This document shows positions 7,832 through 14,612 of a stretch of DNA of 17,818 nt, piece after piece. Source of the DNA: an uncultured Brachyspira sp. (GTDB lineage Bacteria > Spirochaetota > Brachyspiria > Brachyspirales > Brachyspiraceae); assembly GCF_910588665.1 (NCBI RefSeq), contig NZ_CAJUPR010000018.1, positions 1-17,818 on the forward strand. Reading direction: 5' to 3'. A program made the translations under genes and the position numbers. Below the pieces are notes generated by a model that was not told the origin of the DNA, did no database searches, and worked only from the letters and a program-made list of their open reading frames with translations. Every line of letters begins with the position of its first letter. The stretch's first letter is position 1.

Positions 7832-8968
7832 TTATTTATGCACAAATTCTTTTATCTTTTCTGCTGCTTCCTTCAATATGGGTATATCCTGAGTTAAAGC
7901 TATTCTGAAATAGTTTTCGCTTCCAAAGGCGATTCCTGGTACTACGGCAACGCCTGTTTCATCTAATAATCTCATAGCAAAGTCAAGCGAAGGTTCTTTT
8001 GAAATTTTTCCGTATCCTACAAATAAATAAAAAGCCCCTCTGGGTTCTATAACATCAAATCCTAAATCGGAAAGCTCCTTGCCTAAGAAGAAAGCCCTTT
8101 CTTTATAAATATCTCTGAAACTTTCTATTACAGGGTATTTCTCCATAGCATATTCGGCAATAGCGCAGGAAAGAGCAACCATACTTCCTACATTATTAAA
8201 ACTTGCATTAAGCAGGCATTTTCTTACATATTCGGGGGATATGCTGTATCCTATTCTCCAGCCTGTCATAGAATGCGATTTTGAAAAACCGTTAAGAACT
8301 ATAACTTTATCCTTTATGGAAGGATAAGAGGCAAATGATGTAAAAGGATAAAATGATATGGCAGAATATATTTCATCAGCTATTATAAATATATCCTTTT
8401 TTTCAAAATATTTAACAAGATCATCTGTTTCCTCTTTCTTAAGCATATATCCTGAAGGATTTCCGGGATTGCTGAAAAGTATCGCTTTAGTTTTATCAGT
8501 AATTACTTTATCTATTGCCTCAGGCTTTAATACCAAATGATCATCTCTTGTATCTAAAAATACAGGCTTGCCGTAAGAAAGCTTTACAGCCTGTTCATAT
8601 GGAGAAAAAAACGGGGCAGGTATTATAACTTCATCATCAATATTTAATATGGTTCTAAATACGGAAGATATGCCTTCCATAGATCCTATATGCATAGTAA
8701 CATTATCGGCTTTTATATCTGAATTATAGTATTTGTTATAATGATTGGCTACCAATGTTCTGGTATATTCGCCTCCTCCAGAATGTGTATATCCTAATGT
8801 GTGGGTTTTAGCATATTCGCATGCATAATCAATTAATTCTTTCGGAGGTTTTAAATCAGGTTCTCCTATAGTAAGTATTATGGCATTTTCTTTTTTCTGT
8901 GCTTTTTCCGTAAGTTTCCTTATAAGAGAATAAGGTGCCTGAAGTATATTTTTATTAAGAGCAATCAT
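7832..8968 (-). CDS. patA: N-acetyl-LL-diaminopimelate aminotransferase (class I/II PLP enzyme)
   Basis: A 378-residue fold-type I aminotransferase. SNPGNPSG (166-173), ADEIYS (197-202) and the PLP-lysine motif NGFSKSHSMTGWRIGY, with Lys230 as Schiff-base residue and Arg238 for phosphate contact, are intact; FRIAL near the C-terminus holds the substrate-carboxylate Arg. The SKSHSMTGWRIG stretch and the C-terminal GVAVVPG region closely match B. subtilis PatA as remembered. Transamination of N-acetyl-2-amino-6-oxopimelate fits the neighbouring dapH and deacetylase genes. A general aspartate aminotransferase is the alternative. AGGGGA precedes the ATG. The gene is transcribed separately from the dap operon, in the same direction. 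Confidence 0.85.
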   Translation of the reverse strand: MIALNKNILQAPYSLIRKLTEKAQKKENAIILTIGEPDLKPPKELIDYACEYAKTHTLGYTHSGGGEYTRTLVANHYNKYYNSDIKADNVTMHIGSMEGISSVFRTILNIDDEVIIPAPFFSPYEQAVKLSYGKPVFLDTRDDHLVLKPEAIDKVITDKTKAILFSNPGNPSGYMLKKEETDDLVKYFEKKDIFIIADEIYSAISFYPFTSFASYPSIKDKVIVLNGFSKSHSMTGWRIGYSISPEYVRKCLLNASFNNVGSMVALSCAIAEYAMEKYPVIESFRDIYKERAFFLGKELSDLGFDVIEPRGAFYLFVGYGKISKEPSLDFAMRLLDETGVAVVPGIAFGSENYFRIALTQDIPILKEAAEKIKEFVHK

Positions 8969-9024
8969 AGTAATCCCCTATCAGTAAATATTATATATAA
9001 TATTATTGTATATAATAATGTTAT

Positions 9025-9052
9025 ATTTTAACAAATATATTTTATTTGTCAA
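9025..9052 (-). promoter_or_regulatory. promoter of patA
   Basis: On the minus strand TTGACA (9052-9047), a 16-base spacer, then TAAAAT (9030-9025). The leader is about 50 bases and contains the palindrome at 8987-9004. Confidence 0.65.
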
Positions 9053-9208
9053 TTTATATAATAAAAAAGTTTAAATTTAGAATATAAATTATATTATTTT
9101 AAGTTTTAAAAAAATAAATAATATATTTTAATATGCTGATAATTAAAATATATTTATATACCTGATGTTATTTATATACTCAAAATATTACGAATTTGAG
9201 TAAAAAAT

Positions 9209-9237
9209 AAAAAGTGCAGACTAATTCTGCACTTTTT
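9209..9237 (-). terminator. intrinsic terminator of the dap operon
   Basis: AAAAAGTGCAGA and TCTGCACTTTTT form a perfect 12-bp stem with a 5-base loop. On the minus strand the stem ends in TTTTTATTTTTT. It lies 33 bases after the dapH stop and ends the four-gene unit before patA. Confidence 0.9.
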
Positions 9238-9269
9238 AATATGATTAATTATAAATTAAGTATTTTTAA

Positions 9270-9974
9270 TTATTTTCTTAAATCATCTACCAATTTAGTT
9301 TTATCAGCAGTTTTTTCATCTTTATCTTTAATAACTTTAGCGGGATTTCCTGCTACAACTTGATTTTCAGCTACATCCTCTATAACAACAGCGCCTGCTC
9401 CAATAACAGCATTTTTACCGATATGAACTCCTTCTATAATAACAGCATTAGCACCTATAACAACATTATCCTCAACAATAACAGGTTTAGCGGAAGGCGG
9501 TTCAATTACTCCTGCAAGTACAGCGCCTGCTCCGATATGACAATTTTTTCCTACTATAGCGCGTCCTCCTAAAACGGCTCCCATATCTATCATAGTGTTA
9601 TCCCCTATTTCGGCACCGATATTGATAATAGCTCCCATCATAATAACAGCATTATTGCCTATTTTTACCTTATCTCTTATAACGGCTCCCGGTTCTATTC
9701 TGGCATTAACATCAAAATAATCTAAAGTAGGAACTCCTGAATTTCTTCTGTCATTTTCCAAGTAATAATCATCTATAAATTTTTTATATTCATTTAATAT
9801 ATTTTTAATATCTTCATAATCCCCTATTATAAAATGCAATTCGCCTGAAGAAAAGACTTTAGCATTAGTTTTAATTTTAGGCAGATTTCCCTTTATATAT
9901 ATCTTTACAGGCGTTTTCTTTTTAGAATTTTTAATATATGCAATAATATCTTCAGATTTTTCCAACATATCCAT
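9270..9974 (-). CDS. dapH: tetrahydrodipicolinate N-acetyltransferase DapH
   Basis: A 234-residue enzyme transferring acetyl from acetyl-CoA to L-2,3,4,5-tetrahydrodipicolinate. The N-terminal 85 residues form the family-specific domain, ending in YYLENDRRNSGVPTLD. From about residue 90 a left-handed beta-helix hexapeptide repeat is clear (IEPGAVIRDKVKIGNNAVIM, VLGGRAIVGKNCHIGAGAVL). AGVIEPPSAKPVIVEDNVVI is diagnostic of the DapH group as opposed to succinylating DapD. The length equals B. subtilis YkuQ (about 236). AGGAG eight bases upstream supports the ATG. It is the last gene of the dap operon, 63 bases after dapB. Confidence 0.95.
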   Translation of the reverse strand: MDMLEKSEDIIAYIKNSKKKTPVKIYIKGNLPKIKTNAKVFSSGELHFIIGDYEDIKNILNEYKKFIDDYYLENDRRNSGVPTLDYFDVNARIEPGAVIRDKVKIGNNAVIMMGAIINIGAEIGDNTMIDMGAVLGGRAIVGKNCHIGAGAVLAGVIEPPSAKPVIVEDNVVIGANAVIIEGVHIGKNAVIGAGAVVIEDVAENQVVAGNPAKVIKDKDEKTADKTKLVDDLRK

Positions 9975-10037
9975 TTCAATATCTCCTACAATTAATTTAC
10001 ATCAGTATAACTATTTGTTTTTTATCTCTGCATCTTC

Positions 10038-10736
10038 TTACTGTGATAAAACATCTTTCATTCTATAAAGACCAGGTTTTTTTCCTAATAAAAATTTAGC
10101 AGCTTTGATTGCTCCGTTAGCAAAAATTCTTCTGGAAGTAGAAGAGTGTCTTATTTCTACAATTTCATCATCTCCATAGAAAATAACACTGTGATCTCCT
10201 ATAACAGAACCGCCCCTTAATGAATGTATTCCTATCTCTTTTTTATCTCTCACATGCAAACCGCTTCTTCCATTAACAAATGACATTTCATTATCTAAAG
10301 CATCATTAATTATATTATAAAGACTTTTAGCCGTACCGCTTGGAGAGTCAACCTTTCTATTATGATGAGTTTCAATAATTTCTATATCAAAATTTCTAAG
10401 CTGAGGAGCTAATTTAGCTAGAATTTCATTCATCAGATTAATACCTATACAAGTATTAGATGATAATACTATAGGCACATGACTGGAAGCTTCAATAATT
10501 TTAGTAAGCATTGTCTCATCATAACCTGTTGTACCTATAACCATAGGTATATTATTTTTTACGCCATAGTCTATCATATCTGAAAGTCTTGAAAAGTGAG
10601 AAAAATCTATAATCATATCCCCTTTTTCATTAGTAAAGTCATCAGCAAAGCCTGTAATTTCAAACTCGCCATCTTTTTCTATAACTTCTTTTAAGATTGA
10701 ACTCATAACTCCTGTTCCATGTATTATTACTTTCAT
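10038..10736 (-). CDS. dapB: 4-hydroxy-tetrahydrodipicolinate reductase DapB
   Basis: Reduces hydroxytetrahydrodipicolinate with NAD(P)H, the second committed step to diaminopimelate. At 232 residues it is shorter than E. coli DapB (273); the Rossmann part is compact. Visible are the dinucleotide turn IIHGTGVM (4-11), GTTGYDE (68-74), the catalytic and substrate block HHNRKVDSPSGTA (124-136) and the C-terminal RIFANGAIKAA region. GGAG eight bases before the ATG supports the start. It follows dapA by 16 bases and precedes dapH. Confidence 0.95.
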   Translation of the reverse strand: MKVIIHGTGVMSSILKEVIEKDGEFEITGFADDFTNEKGDMIIDFSHFSRLSDMIDYGVKNNIPMVIGTTGYDETMLTKIIEASSHVPIVLSSNTCIGINLMNEILAKLAPQLRNFDIEIIETHHNRKVDSPSGTAKSLYNIINDALDNEMSFVNGRSGLHVRDKKEIGIHSLRGGSVIGDHSVIFYGDDEIVEIRHSSTSRRIFANGAIKAAKFLLGKKPGLYRMKDVLSQ

Positions 10737-10752
10737 ATTTTTACTCCATATT

Positions 10753-11634
10753 TTATTTTTTTAGTTTATATTTATCTATAATATTTTTTATATGCTCTTT
10801 ATTTTCAGAACTCAAAGGTCCCAAAGGAGATCTGCATTCTCCTACATCAAACCCCATAATATTCATAGCTTCTTTTATAGGAGCGGGATTAGTTTCTATA
10901 AACATGGCTCTTATAAAATCCATATATTTAATTTGAGATTTAACAGCTTCATTTACATTCCCATTAAGAAAATTCATAACCATATCATGATTTTCTTTCG
11001 GAATAATATTACTTGTAACGGATATAACTCCTTTAGCACCTAAAGCCATCATAGGTGTTATTATGTCATCATTTCCTGAATATATATCCATATTAGGTGC
11101 TGTATTTGCAATATCAGCAACATAACTGATATCACCGCTTGCCTCTTTAATACCTTGAATATTTGAAATTTCAGATAATGTTTTAATAACATTAAGAGAT
11201 AATTTCACACCCGTTCTTGAAGGAACACTATATACAATAACAGGACATTTAACACTGCCCGCAATTTTTTTATAATAATCAATAAGTCCGCTTTCATTTC
11301 CTTTATTATAATAAGGAGTCACTGCCATAACTATATCTGCGCCGTATTCATAAGATTTTCTGCTGAATTCTACAGCAGAAACCGTATTATTAGTCCCTGT
11401 ACCTGCTATTACTAAAGTTCTTTTTCTTGTATGCTCTATGCAGAACTTAATAACATTCATTCTTTCTTCAGCTGTAAGAGTGGAGCTTTCCGCCGTGGTG
11501 CCTGCCGCTACTATGGCATCAGTTTTATTTGCTATTTGAAATTCTATTAACTCTTCCAGTTTTTCATAATTAACTTTATTGTCCTTTGTAAAAGGTGTTA
11601 TTAAAGCTACACCTGATCCTTCAAATAACGGCAT
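10753..11634 (-). CDS. dapA: 4-hydroxy-tetrahydrodipicolinate synthase DapA
   Basis: Condenses pyruvate with aspartate semialdehyde; TIM-barrel lyase of the DapA/NAL family. Counting from the upstream ATG, the motifs are AGTTAESSTL (46-55), TPYYNK (108-113), Tyr137 in VYSVPSRTG and the Schiff-base Lys165 in GIKEASGD. The usual YNVPGRT is YSVPSRT here, a mild variation. Two in-frame ATGs exist. The one at 11640 abuts AGGAG with no spacer; the one at 11634 has the six-base spacer expected and gives MPLFEGSGVALITPF, so it is preferred. If the first were used the gene would end at 11640 and gain two residues. It sits 52 bases after the deacetylase gene. Confidence 0.95.
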   Translation of the reverse strand: MPLFEGSGVALITPFTKDNKVNYEKLEELIEFQIANKTDAIVAAGTTAESSTLTAEERMNVIKFCIEHTRKRTLVIAGTGTNNTVSAVEFSRKSYEYGADIVMAVTPYYNKGNESGLIDYYKKIAGSVKCPVIVYSVPSRTGVKLSLNVIKTLSEISNIQGIKEASGDISYVADIANTAPNMDIYSGNDDIITPMMALGAKGVISVTSNIIPKENHDMVMNFLNGNVNEAVKSQIKYMDFIRAMFIETNPAPIKEAMNIMGFDVGECRSPLGPLSSENKEHIKNIIDKYKLKK

Positions 11635-11692
11635 ATTCATCTCCTATTATATATTGTATTTTATTTTTTTCCATAGCAAAAATAAAAAATAA

Positions 11693-12871
11693 TTATTTCA
11701 GTTTATCTTTATTTTTATATGTATTATAAACATTTAATACTTGTATTTTCACACCTATATTAATTGCATTTTCATCTATATCAAATAAACCATTATGAAT
11801 AGGTATATTTATATTTTCATTTGATACCCCTAAACTAAAAAAAGCCCCTTTTACTCTCTGAAGATAATAACTGAAATCTTCTGTTGTCATGTTAGGCTTC
11901 TCCTCAAAACAATTATCTTTACCCAAAAGATACTCTCCTGTATCCTTTATTATATTTACAGCATCATCATGATTAATCAAAGCAGGATAAGAAGGAATAT
12001 TAATAAACTCGGCATCGGCAGAAAAGCTGTCAGCAGTATTTACAACAATATTTTTTATCTTATTTAATCTGATATTTCTTGCATCATCATCGCATAGCAT
12101 TCTGATAATGCCTTCCATTTTTACATTATCCGATACTATATTATTTGCCTTTCCTCCGTTTATAGTACCTATATGAATCCTCATACTGCCGTCTGTAAAT
12201 GCGGAAGTAAAACTATGAAGCTGAGTTATAATATGAGATGCAATTATTATAGCATCTGCACCATTATAAGATTTAGCGCCATGAGCCGATTTGCCATGAA
12301 TATGAATTTCAAACATATTCGAACCTGCATACATTGCTCCATATGATATGCTTATCTGTCCCATTTTTATTTCAGGGCGTACATGAAGACCGTAAATAAT
12401 ATCAACATTATCCAATGCCCCCTCATTTATCATAGGAAGTGCTCCTCCTGTAGTTTCTTCGGCAGGCTGATATATTAACCTTATATTGCATGGAGGCTGT
12501 ATCTGTGAAAAATATTTTGCTATGCCTGTAAGTATTGCACTATGCACATCATGTCCGCAGGAATGACATTTGCCTTTATTCTTTGAAGAGTATGAACAGT
12601 TTTTTTTATCTTCCATAGGCAAAGCGTCCATATCTGCTCTGAAAGCTATGGTAAAATTTTTATCTTTACCTTCTATATCTGCTATTATTCCTGTTTTTGC
12701 AATTTCTGTCTTATGCTTAATATTAAGAGATTCCAATATTGAAGAAATTTTTTTTGATGTTCTAAACTCTTCAAAACCAAGTTCAGGATTAGCATGCAAA
12801 TCTCTTCTCAAATCAATTAAAAATTCTTTCATAGATAAGAACAAACTATCTGATATTATATCGCTTTGCAT
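11693..12871 (-). CDS. M20-family amidohydrolase, probable N-acetyldiaminopimelate deacetylase
   Basis: A 392-residue metallohydrolase of the M20D/amidohydrolase group. The opening LRRDLHANPELGFEEFRTSK (21-40), RADMDALP (78-85), CHSCGHDVHS with metal ligands Cys105 and His107, QPAEE (Glu138/139), His163 in YGLHVRP and the late IPIHNGLF histidine are all present. The dimerisation insert contains GKSAHGA. Homologues act on N-acetyl or N-acyl amino acids. Position at the head of dapA-dapB-dapH makes removal of acetate from N-acetyl-LL-diaminopimelate (the YkuR role) the best call, but sequence alone cannot exclude a hippurate/aminoacylase-like activity. GAGGTG eight bases upstream supports the ATG. 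Confidence 0.82.
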   Translation of the reverse strand: MQSDIISDSLFLSMKEFLIDLRRDLHANPELGFEEFRTSKKISSILESLNIKHKTEIAKTGIIADIEGKDKNFTIAFRADMDALPMEDKKNCSYSSKNKGKCHSCGHDVHSAILTGIAKYFSQIQPPCNIRLIYQPAEETTGGALPMINEGALDNVDIIYGLHVRPEIKMGQISISYGAMYAGSNMFEIHIHGKSAHGAKSYNGADAIIIASHIITQLHSFTSAFTDGSMRIHIGTINGGKANNIVSDNVKMEGIIRMLCDDDARNIRLNKIKNIVVNTADSFSADAEFINIPSYPALINHDDAVNIIKDTGEYLLGKDNCFEEKPNMTTEDFSYYLQRVKGAFFSLGVSNENINIPIHNGLFDIDENAINIGVKIQVLNVYNTYKNKDKLK

Positions 12872-12928
12872 TATTCAACACCTCAATAATTAAAAATCAA
12901 AATATTTATTAATGAATAAGAATTTATT

Positions 12929-13024
12929 TTATATAGAATATTGCTTATCAGATTTTAATAAACTGCATTTTAAAGATTTATAGAATTTAGAAAAATTATA
13001 TTGGGCGTCTGACAAAATATGCAT
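12929..13024 (-). CDS. 31-codon small ORF at the head of the dap operon
   Basis: The ORF starts MHILSDAQYNFSKFYK, has five lysines, two cysteine/leucine-rich turns and ends QYSI before TAA. It has no signal peptide or hydrophobic segment and resembles nothing I recognise. The case for a gene is its expression signals: AAGGAG exactly six bases before the ATG, and a promoter with correct spacing about 25 bases further upstream. It lies 57 bases before the deacetylase gene on the same strand. It may encode a small protein or act as a leader ORF coupled to dap expression. The same frame is open upstream to 13123 inside fliN, but that extension lacks a ribosome site and runs across the promoter. 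Confidence 0.5.
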   Translation of the reverse strand: MHILSDAQYNFSKFYKSLKCSLLKSDKQYSI

Positions 13025-13030
13025 TCTAAA

Positions 13031-13036
13031 CTCCTT
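13031..13036 (-). promoter_or_regulatory. strong ribosome binding site of the 31-codon ORF
   Basis: AAGGAG on the minus strand with a six-base spacer (TTTAGA) to ATG at 13024. It decides the start codon in favour of the short form. Confidence 0.7.
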
Positions 13037-13054
13037 AAAATCATTTACAGCATC

Positions 13055-13083
13055 GTTATATGTAATAATATAGTAAAAGTCAA
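13055..13083 (-). promoter_or_regulatory. promoter of the small ORF and dap operon
   Basis: On the minus strand TTGACT (13083-13078), exactly 17 bases, then TATAAC (13060-13055). Each hexamer matches the consensus in five of six positions. It lies directly after the fliN stop. No equally good promoter was seen between the small ORF and the deacetylase gene. Confidence 0.75.
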
Positions 13084-13094
13084 GAAAAAGAGTA

Positions 13095-13397
13095 TTATTT
13101 TTTATTATTATTTTCAATAACATATATAGAATCAGCGATATCGGTAATTCTCACGCCGAAACTTTCATCTATTACAACAACTTCACCTTTAGCTATTAAT
13201 TTACCATTAACAAATAAATCAATAGGGTCCCCCGCCAATCTCTGAAGCTCTATTATTGAACCCTCTCCAAGACCTAATATATCTTTAATGCTTAATTTAG
13301 CCCTTCCAAGCTCAACAGTAACATTAATAGAAACATCCATAAGAAGACTTATATTGCCTTCGGATATTTTTGAAACATCTTCTTTTTTATCGCTCAT
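13095..13397 (-). CDS. fliN: flagellar motor switch protein FliN (stand-alone SpoA domain)
   Basis: A 100-residue C-ring protein consisting of a short charged N-terminus (MSDKKEDVSKISEGN) and one SpoA domain (about residues 15-92, LLMDVSINVTVELGRAKLSI to GVRITDIADS). It is about three quarters identical to the C-terminus of the neighbouring FliY, and the DNA is also visibly alike, so it looks like a tandem duplicate. FliN normally forms the base of the C-ring with FliM and is needed for rotation and export. It is cut off from fliL-fliM-fliY by a strong hairpin and has its own promoter. The nearest GAGG is 14 bases from the ATG, longer than usual. Confidence 0.92.
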   Translation of the reverse strand: MSDKKEDVSKISEGNISLLMDVSINVTVELGRAKLSIKDILGLGEGSIIELQRLAGDPIDLFVNGKLIAKGEVVVIDESFGVRITDIADSIYVIENNNKK

Positions 13398-13425
13398 TAT
13401 TATATTTTAAGCAACCTCATAATTC

Positions 13426-13446
13426 TATATACTTTAATAGTATATA
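13426..13446. repeat. 8-bp inverted repeat over the fliN -10 element
   Basis: TATATACT (13426-13433) and AGTATATA (13439-13446) are perfect inverted repeats separated by TTAAT. The right arm contains the -10 hexamer of the fliN promoter, so a repressor bound here would block it. Chance in A/T-rich DNA is possible. Confidence 0.4.
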
Positions 13447-13467
13447 TGTTTGTAAAATAATTTTCAA
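13439..13467 (-). promoter_or_regulatory. probable promoter of stand-alone fliN
   Basis: On the minus strand TTGAAA (13467-13462), 17 bases, then TATACT (13444-13439). The leader is about 35 bases. It starts just after the fliY terminator. Confidence 0.6.
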
Positions 13468-13484
13468 TAAAATAATATAACTTT

Positions 13485-13530
13485 TATAAATAAAAAAGCG
13501 GAGAATAATATCTCAGCTTTTTTATTTATA
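13485..13530 (-). terminator. intrinsic terminator of fliL-fliM-fliY
   Basis: A 15-bp perfect stem (13485-13499 with 13516-13530, core AAAAAAGC/GCTTTTTT) is extended by a G-A mismatch and GAG/CTC around an A/T loop. On the minus strand the descending arm contains GCTTTTTTATTTATA, giving the T tract. It starts 20 bases after the fliY stop. Confidence 0.85.
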
Positions 13531-13549
13531 AATTAATTATTTTAATTTA

Positions 13550-14608
13550 TTATCTAGGTTTATTAGTAAGTCTTTCCATAGGATTAATAATATCAGTAAC
13601 ACGCACGCCGAAGTTTTCATCTATTACCACAACCTCGCCTTTAGCTATTAATTTACCATTAACAAGCAAATCAACAGGTTCTCCCGCTAATTTCTGAAGC
13701 TCTATTATTGAACCTTCTCCAAGACCTAATATATCTCTTATGGTCATAGTAGCCCTTCCAAGCTCTACGGTCATATTCATAGTAACATCCATAAGAAGAC
13801 CTATATTGCCAGTTCCCTGTACATCAGAAGCAGGCATCAAAGAGTTAAACTCGGCATGCTGTACTCCTAACTGCGGAGAAGAATCAAATGCCTGATTATC
13901 TAAAAGCCCTGACATAGAATTATCTGCCTGAGAATTATTAGACGCATTTCCTGCAGAAGAAGAGCCTAACAGACTTTGCAATAATGGAAGTTCTAAAGCA
14001 AATACATAAGGAGCATTTTCCACTTCCCCTTCAATAGTTAAAGAACCGCTTACTATGGCTAAAGGTCCCTGTATATTAATGCCGAAAGCATCTTCAAATA
14101 TAGATGTTTCTATAGGGGAATTAGTAAAATTACCCCCAAACCTTGAAGATAATGCGCTGTCGGAAACTCCTACCATTTGCGAGAAAGCTTCTTTTAATAC
14201 CTGAGAAACCATATCATTTAAAGCCTCTTCCTTCTGCCCCATCATAAGTGAAGCAACTATTAAAGCCTCGTTTTCTCCCATAAAATAATAAACATTTCCC
14301 GTAATAGAACCAGTATACCCTACTTTAGCCTCTATCATTTTTCCTGACAGCATTTGATGCAGATTATTAACATCGCCTACTGTGGTGGTAATATTAGTGA
14401 TAGTTACAGTCTTAGTAGAGATAGAAGACAGCGAGAAAGCCTGATTTTCAGCTATCATCTTAGCGGCTTCATTAAAAAGCTGCTTATCTATATTACCCCC
14501 TCCGTTACCAGATGTTTTAGCGGCGCCATTGTCGCCTCCGAAAGCTTCATCAGTACCTTTAAGCAAAGCTTCTATTTCATCTTGAGATAATGCACCGTCA
14601 CTCATCAT
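13550..14608 (-). CDS. fliY: flagellar motor switch protein FliY (CheC-like plus SpoA domain)
   Basis: A 352-residue C-ring protein. The N-terminal peptide LSQDEIEALLKG (7-18) resembles the CheY-P-binding peptide of FliM. Residues about 40-210 form a CheC/FliY-like domain, 213-264 a Ser/Asn/Gln-rich linker, and 266-342 a SpoA (FliN) domain. The two expected phosphatase motifs [D/S]xxxExxN read Q43xxxE47xxK50 and Q136xxxE140xxS143: the Glu is kept but the Asn is lost in both, so phosphatase activity is doubtful. The role is probably structural and torque/switch related, as part of the FliM-FliN complex. GAGGAGG inside the end of fliM lies nine bases before ATG; four bases separate the two genes, indicating translational coupling. 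Confidence 0.92.
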   Translation of the reverse strand: MMSDGALSQDEIEALLKGTDEAFGGDNGAAKTSGNGGGNIDKQLFNEAAKMIAENQAFSLSSISTKTVTITNITTTVGDVNNLHQMLSGKMIEAKVGYTGSITGNVYYFMGENEALIVASLMMGQKEEALNDMVSQVLKEAFSQMVGVSDSALSSRFGGNFTNSPIETSIFEDAFGINIQGPLAIVSGSLTIEGEVENAPYVFALELPLLQSLLGSSSAGNASNNSQADNSMSGLLDNQAFDSSPQLGVQHAEFNSLMPASDVQGTGNIGLLMDVTMNMTVELGRATMTIRDILGLGEGSIIELQKLAGEPVDLLVNGKLIAKGEVVVIDENFGVRVTDIINPMERLTNKPR

Positions 14609-14612
14609 AATA

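Larger units (their letters stand above)
8969..9269. other. A+T-rich intergenic region between dapH and patA
   Basis: No gene is seen here. It holds the terminator of the dap operon (9209-9237) and the patA promoter (9025-9052). It also has a perfect 18-bp A/T palindrome in the patA leader (8987-9004) and a 7-bp inverted repeat, ACTCAAA (9178-9184) with TTTGAGT (9195-9201), just beyond the terminator. The rest is A/T-rich without visible structure. Confidence 0.7.

Noticed and set aside
12570..12893. 107-codon open frame on the plus strand over the deacetylase gene
   Set aside because: Antisense to a gene with clear M20 motifs; composition is that of a complementary shadow.
12872..13049. Lysine riboswitch in the dap leader
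   Set aside because: The leader length of about 178 bases is suggestive, but the conserved L-box core (AGAGG...GGGAAGG-type blocks) and a terminator stem are not seen, and the region is occupied by an ORF with a good SD.
12929..13123. 64-codon version of the small ORF starting inside fliN
   Set aside because: The upstream ATG has no ribosome site and the extra codons cover the promoter; the ATG at 13024 has an ideal AAGGAG.
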